A DNA stretch of 34,686 nucleotides from NCBI GenBank assembly GCA_019359715.1, contig JAHHGS010000121.1, forward strand, positions 1 through 34,686. Reading direction: 5' to 3'. The first letter of the stretch is position 1; every line of letters starts with the position of its first letter. Below the pieces are notes generated by a model. The model saw nothing but the letters and a program-made list of their open reading frames with translations. It was not told the DNA's origin and did not search any database. Position numbers and translations under genes: made by a program. Source of the stretch: Aphanocapsa sp. GSE-SYN-MK-11-07L (GTDB lineage Bacteria; Cyanobacteriota; Cyanobacteriia; Thermosynechococcales; Thermosynechococcaceae). Below, in pieces: positions 25,369-33,704 of the stretch.

Positions 25369-25809
25369 ATGACAGTCAGACGTGGACGTAGAGCAGCAAC
25401 TGGCTTCATGCGAGATTTCCAGGATTTTATCCTCAGAGGCAATGTCGTTGAGTTGGCAGTTGCTGTTGTGATCGGTGGTGCCTTTGGCAAGATTGTCACC
25501 TCTTTGATTGAAGATGTAATTACCCCAGCAATTCTTAATCCTGCCCTCAAAGCCGCCAATGTTGACGATCTTGCTAAGTTGCAGGTCAACGCGATTAAAT
25601 ATGGCTCTTTCCTGGCTGCAATTATTAACTTTGTTGTGATTGCCTTTGTTATCTTCTTAATGATTCGGGCAATTGAGAAGTTTAAGCGCCAAGAAGAAGT
25701 TCAAGAAGCTGCTGCACCCGATACCCAAGAGCGCTTGGTCGATGTTTTGGAGCGACTAGAGAGAAAAGCCCAGCAACTGGCGATCGCTCAAAGCCCAGCA
25801 ACTCGATAG
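25369..25809 (+). CDS. mscL: Large-conductance mechanosensitive channel MscL
   Basis: This 146-residue protein forms the pressure-relief pore opened by membrane tension in osmotic downshock. It has the N-terminal helix FMRDFQDFILRGNVVELAV, TM1 AVAVVIGGAFGKIVTSLIEDV, TM2 FLAAIINFVVIAFVIFLMIRA and a charged C-terminal bundle. The periplasmic loop is ordinary in length. It follows the rpmA terminator by 29 bases, so it needs its own promoter, which I could not place. Start is ATG 25369. Confidence 0.96.
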   Translation: MTVRRGRRAATGFMRDFQDFILRGNVVELAVAVVIGGAFGKIVTSLIEDVITPAILNPALKAANVDDLAKLQVNAIKYGSFLAAIINFVVIAFVIFLMIRAIEKFKRQEEVQEAAAPDTQERLVDVLERLERKAQQLAIAQSPATR

Positions 25810-25983
25810 CTGTTTAATGACTTTGAAGTTAAAATTGAGCGCAACTATTCTTCACAAACCTGGTAAGGAATCTGCATAGTCTTCGGGAGATGCTGGTAAA
25901 ACTTTTCGCAGCCCGATCGGCTTAGCTTTTAGACTGGGCAGCGCTCAATTGACGAAACACTTCTCTGAAAAAGATTATTCTCA

Positions 25984-27285
25984 ATGACACTTAAATTTTT
26001 TAAGTCTTGGCAGCAGTTTGGTTTCCTGGCCTTGGTCGGACTGTTGCTGAGTTGGCTGATTAGCTGTGGCACCCCCGCTAGCAACAATTCTTCAACCAGC
26101 GGAGCCAAGCAGGTCGAATTTTGGACAATGCAGCTTCAGCCCAAATTTACTGACTACTTTAATCAACTGATTGCCCAGTTTGAAAAAGAAAATCCTGACG
26201 TGAAAATTCGCTGGGTTGACGTGCCCTGGGAAGCAATGCAGCGGAAGATTTTGACGGCGGTTTCGGCCAAAACCGCCCCGGATGTGGTCAACTTGAATCC
26301 CGATTTTGCCTCTCAGTTGGCTGCTCGCAATGCCTGGCTTGATTTAGATCGCAAAATTACGTCAGAGCAGAAGGCTGAATATTTGCCAAAGATTTGGCAG
26401 GCCGGCACGCTGGGCGGTAAGAGCTTTGGCATTCCTTGGTATTTGACTTCGCGGGTTGCGATCTACAACCAAGCCTTACTGAAGCAGGCTGGAGTAACAA
26501 CGCCCCCCAAAACCTTTACTGAACTGGCTCAGGTCGCCAAACAGGTCAAAGATCAGACTGGCAAATATGCTTTTTTCACTACCGTCGTGCCAGAAGATTC
26601 GGCTGAGGTGATGGAATCGTTTGTCCAAATGGGCGTCCAATTGGTGGATCAGCAAGGCAAAGCCGCTTTTAACACACCGGCTGGCAAAGCCGCATTTCAG
26701 TATTGGACTGATTTATACAAGCAAGGCTTAGTACCTCCAGAGGTGCTGACGGAAGGACATCGCTATGCGGTCGAGCTGTACCAATCAGGGCGAACCGGGA
26801 TTTTAGCGTCTGGCCCAGAGTTTTTAAATGCGATCGCCACCAACGCCCCCGACGTTGCCAAAGTCTCTAGCTCTGCGCCTCAGATTACTGGCGAAACGGG
26901 CAAGAAAAACGTGGCGGTGATGAATTTGCTGATTCCCCGCGATACTGACCAACCGGAAATGGCGGTTAAGTTTGCGCTCTTTGTCACCAATAGCCAGAAT
27001 CAACTCGCGTTTGCCAAGGCAGCGAATGTCTTGCCCTCCAACGTCAAGGCTTTAGCCGATCAATTTTTCACTGCTGCTCCGGCCAATGCCACGCCTGTCG
27101 AGCAAGCGAGAGTGGTCAGCGCTGCCCAAATGAAAGATGCTCAAGTGCTGGTGCCGCCGCTTAAAAATGTCAAACAGCTCCAAAAAGTGATTTACGACAA
27201 CTTGCAAGCCGCCATGCTGGGCCAAAAAACCGTTGATCAAGCGATCGCAGATGCAGCCAAAGAATGGGATCAGCGATCGTCTTGA
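25984..27285 (+). CDS. ABC transporter sugar-binding lipoprotein
   Basis: This 433-residue protein is a family-1 extracellular solute-binding protein. A lipoprotein signal ends at LISC with the lipidated Cys at 28, followed by a Ser/Asn-rich tether. The mature part has VEFWTMQLQPKF, the NLNPDFASQLAARNAWLDL segment and FGIPWYLTSR, as in maltose, glycerol phosphate and glucosylglycerol binders. The ligand cannot be read. No permease or ATPase genes adjoin, so it is an orphan component whose partners are encoded elsewhere. Its 3' end overlaps the convergent folC by 16 bases. Start ATG 25984 lies after a 174-base leader with an inverted repeat (25833-25842 and 25941-25950). Confidence 0.9.
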   Translation: MTLKFFKSWQQFGFLALVGLLLSWLISCGTPASNNSSTSGAKQVEFWTMQLQPKFTDYFNQLIAQFEKENPDVKIRWVDVPWEAMQRKILTAVSAKTAPDVVNLNPDFASQLAARNAWLDLDRKITSEQKAEYLPKIWQAGTLGGKSFGIPWYLTSRVAIYNQALLKQAGVTTPPKTFTELAQVAKQVKDQTGKYAFFTTVVPEDSAEVMESFVQMGVQLVDQQGKAAFNTPAGKAAFQYWTDLYKQGLVPPEVLTEGHRYAVELYQSGRTGILASGPEFLNAIATNAPDVAKVSSSAPQITGETGKKNVAVMNLLIPRDTDQPEMAVKFALFVTNSQNQLAFAKAANVLPSNVKALADQFFTAAPANATPVEQARVVSAAQMKDAQVLVPPLKNVKQLQKVIYDNLQAAMLGQKTVDQAIADAAKEWDQRSS

Positions 27286-28697
27286 AGCTGCGTGAGTAGT
27301 TCCCCAATCAGATAAAGGGAGCCACAAATAACGGTTAAGTGGGGGGTTTTGAATCCCTCAGTCGCCCCCCTACCCCCCCAACTTTGAGCTTCGACGTGAG
27401 CGCTCAGCCGAACGGGGGAACTGGATCTGAAGTCCCCCAGAATTGGGGGATTTAGGGGGCGAAGGTGCCGAGCATCAAAGTCATCCAGCGCTGCACCGCT
27501 AGTTTGGGCTTGTAAGGCCGCCTCCAGCCCGGCGGATAAATTGGGGTAAGTCTGGCAACTGGCAAGCCACGGACAGACGTGCTGAGCCAAAATTGCTAAA
27601 GCTTCTGGATTGGCTGAGGCATGGCCAGGAATTGGGACAAGGTAGAGGTAATGGGCTTTGATAGTTGAGAGGTGAGCACTGAGTAAAGCCTGCAAAATTT
27701 CCTGATGGTCTTTGGTGCCCAGCATCCCCACCACCCAGTTGACCTGAGCGTAGCCCAAGCCATCCACGTAGCGGCGTAGCTCTTTAGCGGCAGCCGGATT
27801 ATGGGCCCCATCAATTAAAATCTGTTCACCTTGCCAGTTGATCCACTGCATCCGACCTGGCCAACGAGTCTGCCCCATCCCGGTGACGATCGCTTGGTCT
27901 GTAATCTTTGACCAGCCTTGCTCACGCAAACTGAGCAAAGCGGCGATCGCCACGGCCGAGTTTGTCAATTGAAATTCGCCCGCCAGCACCAAGGGATACT
28001 CAATCCCCTGATACTCTGCCCAAGATTGCTCACCTTTTTGAATCAAACGGGCAGGTTGCACCCAAATTCCTGGGCAATCCAACTCGGCAATTCGGTTTTT
28101 GACTACGGCTACGGCGGCTGGCGGCAAGGGGCCAACCACGGACGGACGGCTCGGTTTGAGAATGCCCGCTTTTTCACCGGCGATATCAGCCAGCGTTGGG
28201 CCAAGGCGCTGCCAGTGGTCACGGCTGAGAGAGGTAATCACGCTGACCAAGGGGCGATCGCAGACATTGGTTGCATCCAACCGACCCCCTAAACCGACTT
28301 CAATCACGGCAATCTCTACACGTTGTTCGGCAAAATACCACCAAGCAGCGGCGGTAATCAGTTCAAACTGAGTGGGCTGATCGGGTTGAATCACAGACTG
28401 CACTTTTAACAGCGATCGCTCTAAATCCAAATCGCTAATCGGCTGGTCATTAATGCAAATCCGCTCGTTCCAGTTGACCAAGTGAGGAGAAATAAACCGC
28501 CCGACCCGATACCCTGCCGCCTTTAGGACTGCCGACAGATAAGCGCAGACTGATCCTTTGCCATTCGTGCCTGCTACATGCACGATCGGCACCTGCTGCT
28601 GCGGGTGGCCCAGATCAGCCAAAAGTTGCTCAATTCGCTCTAGACCGAGACAAACTCCAAACCGATCGTACTGTTTGAGAATTGAATCAATATCCAC
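27270..28697 (-). CDS. folC: Dihydrofolate synthase/folylpolyglutamate synthase with an inserted palindromic repeat
   Basis: This protein of about 475 residues adds glutamate to dihydropteroate and folates, using ATP. It shows AGTNGKGSVCAYL (P-loop), ELITAAAWWYFAEQ, EVGLGGRLDATN, LIDGAHNP and LTVICGSLYLIGELL at the C terminus. The last hallmark is separated from the preceding SAGLEAALQA by about 50 extra residues, made mostly from a GC-rich palindromic repeat (27364-27460). The start is set to GTG 28697, giving MDIDSILKQYDRFGV as in relatives; TTG 28706 is the alternative. The frame is intact. The enzyme probably still works, since the insertion lies in the C-terminal domain near a surface position; this is inference. 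Confidence 0.9.
   Translation of the reverse strand: MDIDSILKQYDRFGVCLGLERIEQLLADLGHPQQQVPIVHVAGTNGKGSVCAYLSAVLKAAGYRVGRFISPHLVNWNERICINDQPISDLDLERSLLKVQSVIQPDQPTQFELITAAAWWYFAEQRVEIAVIEVGLGGRLDATNVCDRPLVSVITSLSRDHWQRLGPTLADIAGEKAGILKPSRPSVVGPLPPAAVAVVKNRIAELDCPGIWVQPARLIQKGEQSWAEYQGIEYPLVLAGEFQLTNSAVAIAALLSLREQGWSKITDQAIVTGMGQTRWPGRMQWINWQGEQILIDGAHNPAAAKELRRYVDGLGYAQVNWVVGMLGTKDHQEILQALLSAHLSTIKAHYLYLVPIPGHASANPEALAILAQHVCPWLASCQTYPNLSAGLEAALQAQTSGAALDDFDARHLRPLNPPILGDFRSSSPVRLSAHVEAQSWGGRGATEGFKTPHLTVICGSLYLIGELLTQLQDDR
27364..27460 (-). repeat. Palindromic GC-rich repeat inserted in the folC reading frame
   Basis: The arms GCCCCCCTACCCCCC (27364-27378) and GGGGGATTTAGGGGGC (27445-27460) are imperfect inverted repeats. 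An inner CCCCCAGAATTGGGGG at 27434-27449 forms its own stem. In coding sense it reads GCCCCCTAAATCCCCC, a sequence commonly repeated in cyanobacterial genomes, here translated as PLNPPILGDF and following residues. It occupies about codons 413-445 of folC without breaking the frame. Repeat identity is from general recall and should be checked. Confidence 0.7.
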
Positions 28698-28779
28698 AAA
28701 AACCAATCACATCAACCTTTTGTCAGTTTAGGATGCGTGTTAGCCTGTGTCTATCCGGACGCTCAGGACTCGCTGCGTT

Positions 28780-29646
28780 ATGCAATCCAAGACCTATCCC
28801 GTTCCGCAAACTGATCCGCCTCTCTCTCCTCGGTTGACGCTGCCAACCATGTATGATTTGCCCAGCGAAAACTCTCAGGAACCCGGTTTGCCCGACGAAT
28901 ACCACTCCCTGCAACCGCAACTGCTAACGGCTACCCTCCGCTTAGCTGATTATTCGGCTGACAACCGATTCAGCGTTGGGGATATGAATCTTTACTATGA
29001 TGTCCGCCACGCCAACTGGTACAAGCGCCCAGATTGGTTTTTGGTTTTGGGCGTTCCCCGTCTCTACGATCAACAAGATTCGCGCCTCAGTTATGTGATC
29101 TGGCAAGAGGGAGTGAGTCCGTTTATTGTCGTGGAATTGCTCTCGCCTGGCACCGAAAAAGAGGATCTAGGAAAAACTCTGGCAGCAGCGGACAGTCCGC
29201 CGACCAAGTGGCAGGTTTATGAGCAGATTTTGCGAGTTCCTTACTACATTGTTCTCGATCGCTACACCAATCACTTGCGAGCGTTTGGCTTAACAACCGG
29301 TGGCTATCAGCCTTTAGAAATGATTGATCAACGGCTGTGGTTGCCGGAGTTAGCGATCGGCTTAGGGGTTTGGCAAGGAGAATATCAGGGCATCACGCGA
29401 TCCTGGCTGCGTTGGTACGACGTTGATAACAATTGGACAATGACGGACGCTGAGCAGGAGTGCCAAGCTAAAGAGCAAGCCTTAATCCAGGTAGAGCAAG
29501 CGATCGAACGAGCAGAGCTGGCAGAGTCACAGCTAGAGCAGGTTGTACTGAGGCTCCTGCAATCAGGGATGCCAACCGCGCAGGTGGCTGACTTGACAGG
29601 GCTGGCGGAAGCAGAAGTCGTAAAACTTACTCAGGTTGATAAATAG
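28780..29646 (+). CDS. Uma2 family protein with C-terminal coiled coil
   Basis: This protein of about 288 residues has a Uma2 (DUF820) nuclease-like domain, with VGDMNLYYDVRH, YKRPDWFLVLGVPR (the PD motif) and SPFIVVELLSPGTE (the E-x-x strand). An Ala/Glu/Gln-rich coiled coil (about 230-265) follows, then a helical end LLQSGMPTAQVADLTGLAE. That last motif is shared with many cyanobacterial transposase-like and Uma2 proteins. ATG 28780 is preferred to GTG 28747 because AGGA lies 12 bases upstream. The 3' end overlaps the convergent speA by 16 bases. Function unknown. Confidence 0.85.
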   Translation: MQSKTYPVPQTDPPLSPRLTLPTMYDLPSENSQEPGLPDEYHSLQPQLLTATLRLADYSADNRFSVGDMNLYYDVRHANWYKRPDWFLVLGVPRLYDQQDSRLSYVIWQEGVSPFIVVELLSPGTEKEDLGKTLAAADSPPTKWQVYEQILRVPYYIVLDRYTNHLRAFGLTTGGYQPLEMIDQRLWLPELAIGLGVWQGEYQGITRSWLRWYDVDNNWTMTDAEQECQAKEQALIQVEQAIERAELAESQLEQVVLRLLQSGMPTAQVADLTGLAEAEVVKLTQVDK

Positions 29647-31586
29647 GTATAGCTTCTGAGGCTGCGCTCGTAGTTTTCCAGTAAGCGCTGCGATTCAGCC
29701 AGCGTGATTTTATGGTCAGCCAAGGCTTTTTCGGACTGGCGGCGGATATTTTCAATCAAATCTTCGGCATCGTACTGGACATAGCCCAGGACTTCCTTCA
29801 TTGTGTCGCCCCGGACGACGTGCTCAATTTGGTAGCCTTTGGGGGTGAGTTGAATGTGAACGGCGTTGGTATCGCCAAACAGGTTGTGCAGGTTGCCCAT
29901 AATTTCTTGGTAAGCCCCGTTCAGGAATAAGCCCAAATAGTAGGGCTGCTCCGGCTGGAGCGGATGCAGTTCTAAGACAGGTTTGACATCGCGCAGGTCA
30001 ATGAACTGGTCAATTTTGCCGTCGCTGTCGCAGGTTAAGTCGGCCAGAATGCCGCGCTGGGTTGGCTCTTGGTCGAGGCGATGAATGGGCATAATCGGGA
30101 AAAGTTGATCGATCGCCCAACTATCCGGCACCGACTGAAACACCGACAGGTTGATGTAGTAGATCGAAGCCATCATTTTTTCCAGGTCTTCGAGATCGTC
30201 CGGCACGTAGTCTTGCTGACGGGCGATCGCCAAAATCCGGGCGCAGCAGTTCCAAAATAGCCGCTCCACCCTGGCCCGTTCGGTCAGGCTAAGGTGGCCA
30301 AAGTTAAACAGGCTAATTGCTTCCTCTTTGAATTGGAGGGCGTCGTTGTAGGCTTCTTGGTAGTTGTCAGCTTCAATCCCGACATAGGTTTCGTAGAGTT
30401 CCCGTACGATCGCGTGCTCCTCGTCTTGCAGCGGTTCCGGCAGTTCTGACCAGACTTCGCTGCTGCCTAAAACATCAAAAATCAGCACTGACTGGTGGGA
30501 GGCGATCGCTCTGCCGCTTTCACTCACTAAGGTCGGGACAGGGATTTGGCGCTCAGTGCAGGCTTCTTTGATTTCCGCCACGACATCATTGGCGTAGTTC
30601 TGCATACTGTAATTTTTGGAAGCGTGAAAGTTGGTTTTGGAGCCGTCGTAGTCTACCCCTAGCCCGCCGCCGACATCCAAGAAGCGCATATTAGCCCCCA
30701 GCCGCACCAGCTCCACGTAAACTTGGCTGGCTTCCCGCAGGGCGTCTTTGACGACGCTAATCGCCGAAATCTGCGAACCAATATGAAAGTGCAAGAGCTG
30801 CAAGCAATTCAGCATATCCGCCGATCGCAGTTGCTCGACCGCGGCTAAAATCTCTGGAATCGTCAGCCCAAACTTGGCCCGATCGCCAGCGGAGGTGCCC
30901 CAGCGCCCAATTCCCTTGCTGCTCAGTTTGACCCGGACGCCGACAATCGGCTGCACGCCCAGCTTGCGGCTAACTTCAATCACGAGCGGAATTTCTTCAA
31001 TTTGCTCTAAAACAATAATGCAGGTTTTACCCAGCTTGCTGGCCAAAATGGCGGTTTCAATGTATTCCTGGTCTTTGTAGCCATTGCAAATCAGTAGGGC
31101 ATCCGGCGTAGTTAAAGCAGCCAAAGCAATCAGTAATTCTGGTTTAGAGCCTGCCTCCAAGCCAAACTGGTGCGGCTGCCCAAACCGGACTAAATCTTCG
31201 ACTAAATGCCGCTGCTGGTTGCACTTGACCGGAAACACGCCCCGATAGCTGCCAGCATAGTTATAACGGGCGATCGCCTTGGCAAAGCAGGCATTTAGGC
31301 GCTCAATCCGGTCTTCTAAAATATCTGAGAACCGCAGCAGCAGGGGTAAGCCAATGCTGCGCTGTTGCAGTCCATTCACCAAGTCAAACAGGTCAAGCGA
31401 ACCCCCGCGATCGCCCTTGGGCGAAACCGTCACGTGTCCGGCGGCATTGATCGAAAAGTAGGGTTCTCCCCAGCCCTGAATCCGATAGAGGCGCTCGCTA
31501 TCTTCAATTGTCCAGGCGGCAACAGCAGGGCTGACGTTTGGCTTGGTCGGTTGCTTCGGCAATTGCTGCGATAGTTTGGCCCCCAT
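29631..31586 (-). CDS. speA: Biosynthetic arginine decarboxylase
   Basis: This 651-residue PLP enzyme converts arginine to agmatine for putrescine and spermidine synthesis. It has GVFPVKCNQQRHLVED with the PLP lysine at 121, FGLEAGSKPELL, LLHFHIGSQIS and FLDVGGGLGVDYDGS. Length fits the cytosolic speA class rather than the acid-inducible one. ATG 31586 is preceded by GAGGAG 11 bases upstream. It is transcribed away from a 304-base gap containing a palindrome (31805-31826), and ends in a 16-base overlap with the convergent Uma2 gene. Confidence 0.96.
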   Translation of the reverse strand: MGAKLSQQLPKQPTKPNVSPAVAAWTIEDSERLYRIQGWGEPYFSINAAGHVTVSPKGDRGGSLDLFDLVNGLQQRSIGLPLLLRFSDILEDRIERLNACFAKAIARYNYAGSYRGVFPVKCNQQRHLVEDLVRFGQPHQFGLEAGSKPELLIALAALTTPDALLICNGYKDQEYIETAILASKLGKTCIIVLEQIEEIPLVIEVSRKLGVQPIVGVRVKLSSKGIGRWGTSAGDRAKFGLTIPEILAAVEQLRSADMLNCLQLLHFHIGSQISAISVVKDALREASQVYVELVRLGANMRFLDVGGGLGVDYDGSKTNFHASKNYSMQNYANDVVAEIKEACTERQIPVPTLVSESGRAIASHQSVLIFDVLGSSEVWSELPEPLQDEEHAIVRELYETYVGIEADNYQEAYNDALQFKEEAISLFNFGHLSLTERARVERLFWNCCARILAIARQQDYVPDDLEDLEKMMASIYYINLSVFQSVPDSWAIDQLFPIMPIHRLDQEPTQRGILADLTCDSDGKIDQFIDLRDVKPVLELHPLQPEQPYYLGLFLNGAYQEIMGNLHNLFGDTNAVHIQLTPKGYQIEHVVRGDTMKEVLGYVQYDAEDLIENIRRQSEKALADHKITLAESQRLLENYERSLRSYTYLST

Positions 31587-31890
31587 ACGGCGAATTACTC
31601 CTCAAGACTTAACGCTAGCCAGTCTATCGCATCTGCGTTAACTACAAATACTGCGAAACCTGATCCTCGGTTAGTTCTGGCTATGGTTCGATTAATTTTC
31701 AGTTAAGCTCCGCCCAGGTCTTCATTGAGTGATTTTATTTCTGGCATTAATAACAGAGAATGATTTGTGTGTGTCAGATGACGATTTGGCACTGTAGCAT
31801 ACTGAGAAGGTGCGATCGCACCTTCTGAAACTGGTTGAAAAAGTAGGCTAACCTGCATTTTGAAAGCAGATAATATGGGGGCATTAACAA
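31587..31890. other. 304-base intergenic region between divergent genes
   Basis: This gap carries the promoters of speA and the 120-residue protein. Its one clear feature is a perfect 22-base palindrome (31805-31826) whose half-site is AGAAGGTGCGA, centred on a HIP1 octamer GCGATCGC. No ORF, tRNA or other structure is visible. Confidence 0.6.
31805..31826. repeat. Perfect 22-base palindrome centred on HIP1
   Basis: AGAAGGTGCGA is followed directly by its exact reverse complement. It lies between speA and the 120-residue gene. HIP1 sites (GCGATCGC) are abundant here, but this one is extended by 7 further paired bases on each side. It may be a hairpin, an operator or a chance extension. Confidence 0.7.
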
Positions 31891-32253
31891 ATGGCTGTTG
31901 TAATGCGGTACAAAAGACCAGAACATAACCATTCCCTGATCGGATTGTGGCATATCTACGAGATGGAAATGTGGGCTGAAGATTACTTCAACATGGAAAC
32001 CCAAGCCTACATTGAAATCACCCCTGAAAATGGTGGCGAGTTCCAGTTTGGTTTAGTCACAGGCTCCCTTAATGGCTATATTGAAGACAACAATGGCAAA
32101 GAGCGTTTTGCTTTTACTTGGGATGGGGCTGACGAAATGGATGAAGCGAGTGGGAGTGGATGGCTGCAACTGAGCAGTAAAGACCAAGTCAATGGTCTAA
32201 TCAAAATGCATGGCGGCGATCGCTCCACCTTCAAAGCCCGTAAAGCTGGTTAA
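31891..32253 (+). CDS. Conserved protein of unknown function (120 residues)
   Basis: The sequence resembles a small family that I recall from varied bacteria but cannot name. Motifs include LIGLWHIYEMEMWAEDYFN, YIEITPENGGEFQFGLVTGS, RFAFTWDGADEMDEASGSGW and GLIKMHGGDRSTF. The aromatic and acidic residues alternate with predicted beta strands, suggesting a compact beta-barrel-like fold. No signal or membrane segment is present. It starts at ATG 31891, about 10 bases after a GGGGGC stretch, stands alone, and ends before a bidirectional terminator. No function is assigned. Confidence 0.75.
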   Translation: MAVVMRYKRPEHNHSLIGLWHIYEMEMWAEDYFNMETQAYIEITPENGGEFQFGLVTGSLNGYIEDNNGKERFAFTWDGADEMDEASGSGWLQLSSKDQVNGLIKMHGGDRSTFKARKAG

Positions 32254-32304
32254 CGATAGATAGCGGGGGTTAAGTGGCGATGCCTTTACTCATGCCTAAT
32301 GCCA

Positions 32305-32345
32305 AAAACGAAGTCGCGTTGATCTGGCCAACGCGACTTCGTTTT
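32305..32345. terminator. 17-bp perfect bidirectional terminator
   Basis: AAAACGAAGTCGCGTTG (32305-32321) pairs exactly with CAACGCGACTTCGTTTT (32329-32345) around a 7-base loop. The A and T ends supply a T tract for both strands. It separates the 120-residue gene from the convergent rplT. Confidence 0.93.
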
Positions 32346-32372
32346 AAACTCAAGTCTATTAATTAATTTGGC

Positions 32373-32723
32373 TTAAGCTTTCTTAGCTAAAGTCACAACT
32401 TGATCAAAGGCAGCCGGGTCAAGGACAGCCATTTGAGCCAGCATCTTGCGGTTGAGTTGAATGTTGGCCTTTTTGAGGCTACCGATCAACTGGCTGTAGC
32501 TAATGTCGTGCTGACGGGCAGCAGCATTGATCCGGGCAATCCAGAGCCGCCGAAAATCGCGCTTGCGCTTGCGCCGATCGCGATAGGCATTCCGCAGCGC
32601 CTTCATCACCTGCTGGTTAGCGGTTCTAAACAGGCGATGATGAGACCCCCGGAAGCCTTTGGCAAGTTTGAGAATTTTTTTGCGGCGCTTGCGTGCAACA
32701 TTACCGCGCTTTACCCGTGTCAT
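32373..32723 (-). CDS. rplT: 50S ribosomal protein L20
   Basis: This 116-residue, highly basic protein is ribosomal L20, with [19 protein letters not shown] at the start and [21 protein letters not shown], then [13 protein letters not shown]. It binds 23S rRNA early in assembly and, in E. coli, represses its own operon. It follows rpmI by 23 bases on the same strand, the usual L35-L20 pair. infC, often the first gene of this operon, is not present here. Start is ATG 32723. Confidence 0.97.
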   Translation of the reverse strand: MTRVKRGNVARKRRKKILKLAKGFRGSHHRLFRTANQQVMKALRNAYRDRRKRKRDFRRLWIARINAAARQHDISYSQLIGSLKKANIQLNRKMLAQMAVLDPAAFDQVVTLAKKA

Positions 32724-32746
32724 GGTTTTAGGTTTCCTTTACAGCT

Positions 32747-32944
32747 TTATAAGTAGGGCAGCATGAGTGAAACGTTTTCGGCATCACGCTCATCGACGAC
32801 TGCCATCTGCGACAGCCGATTTTTGCGGTGAGAAGACTTATGCTGCAACAAATGGTTGCGAAAGCCTTTCCGGCGCATCAATTTGCCGGTGCCGCTACGG
32901 CTAAACCGCTTAGCGGCTGACTTACGAGTCTTTAATTTGGGCAT
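32747..32944 (-). CDS. rpmI: 50S ribosomal protein L35
   Basis: This 65-residue basic protein is ribosomal L35, with [20 protein letters not shown] at the start and KHKSSHRK-like [14 protein letters not shown] in the centre. It is transcribed with rplT, 23 bases away. Its ATG 32944 is divergent from the L,D-transpeptidase gene (33048) with about 100 bases between, which should hold both promoters. Confidence 0.97.
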   Translation of the reverse strand: MPKLKTRKSAAKRFSRSGTGKLMRRKGFRNHLLQHKSSHRKNRLSQMAVVDERDAENVSLMLPYL

Positions 32945-33047
32945 AATTTGGTCTTATTTCAACACAGTCTTTAATTTTAGTACCCTAAAGCAAGCTCTGG
33001 CAACTAATTTTGCGCCTACAATAAACAACGAACAATTTCAGCCCGTC

Positions 33048-33566
33048 ATGAGGATGTTTCTGCCCCGGATGCTTAGCCTTAGTTTGGCGATGCTTTTGCC
33101 AACTGCCATTGCTCCTGCTGTCTTAGCCGCAAGTCCACCGGTTGCCCCGGCAGCGATCGCTCCAGCAGCAGTGATTCCCCTGCGATTAGAAATTAGTCTT
33201 TCGCGACGACAACTGACGGTTTACCAGGGCACAACCCCAATTAAACGCTATCCGGTGGCGATCGGGCGGGCGGGTTGGGAAACTCCAACCGGACAATTTA
33301 AAGTTAAGCAGATGATCCGCGACCCGGCCTGGAAAAATCCGTTTACCGGCGTCGTCATTCCAGGCGGTGATCCAGAAAACCCCCTCGGCCGCCATTGGAT
33401 TGGCTTCTGGACTGACGGCAAGAATTGGATTGGTATGCACGGCACCCCCACGCCTAAATCCGTTGGCCGAGCGGTATCTCACGGCTGTGTCCGCATGTTT
33501 AATCAAGATATTGCCGATGTGTTTCAGCGGGTAATTCCGGGAACGCCGATCGCGGTTGTCCGCTAA
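33048..33566 (+). CDS. L,D-transpeptidase (YkuD domain), exported
   Basis: This 172-residue protein has a signal peptide (MRMFLPRMLSLSLAMLLP then AVLA) and a YkuD catalytic domain from about residue 45. It shows LEISLSRRQLTVYQG, GRAGWETPTGQF, IGMHGTPTP and the active site SHGCVRM. Its role is cross-linking or anchoring within periplasmic peptidoglycan. The open frame extends upstream to 32856, over the rpmI gene, but the ATG at 33048 begins directly with the signal peptide, so it is chosen (ATG 33054 is two codons later). The gene stands alone. Confidence 0.93.
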   Translation: MRMFLPRMLSLSLAMLLPTAIAPAVLAASPPVAPAAIAPAAVIPLRLEISLSRRQLTVYQGTTPIKRYPVAIGRAGWETPTGQFKVKQMIRDPAWKNPFTGVVIPGGDPENPLGRHWIGFWTDGKNWIGMHGTPTPKSVGRAVSHGCVRMFNQDIADVFQRVIPGTPIAVVR

Positions 33567-33704
33567 AGTTGCCCTAATGATTTTGAGTCGTGTTGAAAGG
33601 GGTAAAGTCGAGGTTAAGAGCTAAATTTTACTTTTCGTCCAGCAATACTTACGAGATTCTAGGATAAACTTAATTCTTTGGTTTGCTCTTGTGATTTTTG
33701 CTTC

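Noticed and set aside
32856-33047. N-terminal extension of the L,D-transpeptidase frame
   Set aside because: It runs antisense across rpmI and precedes an obvious signal peptide at 33048, so it is not translated.
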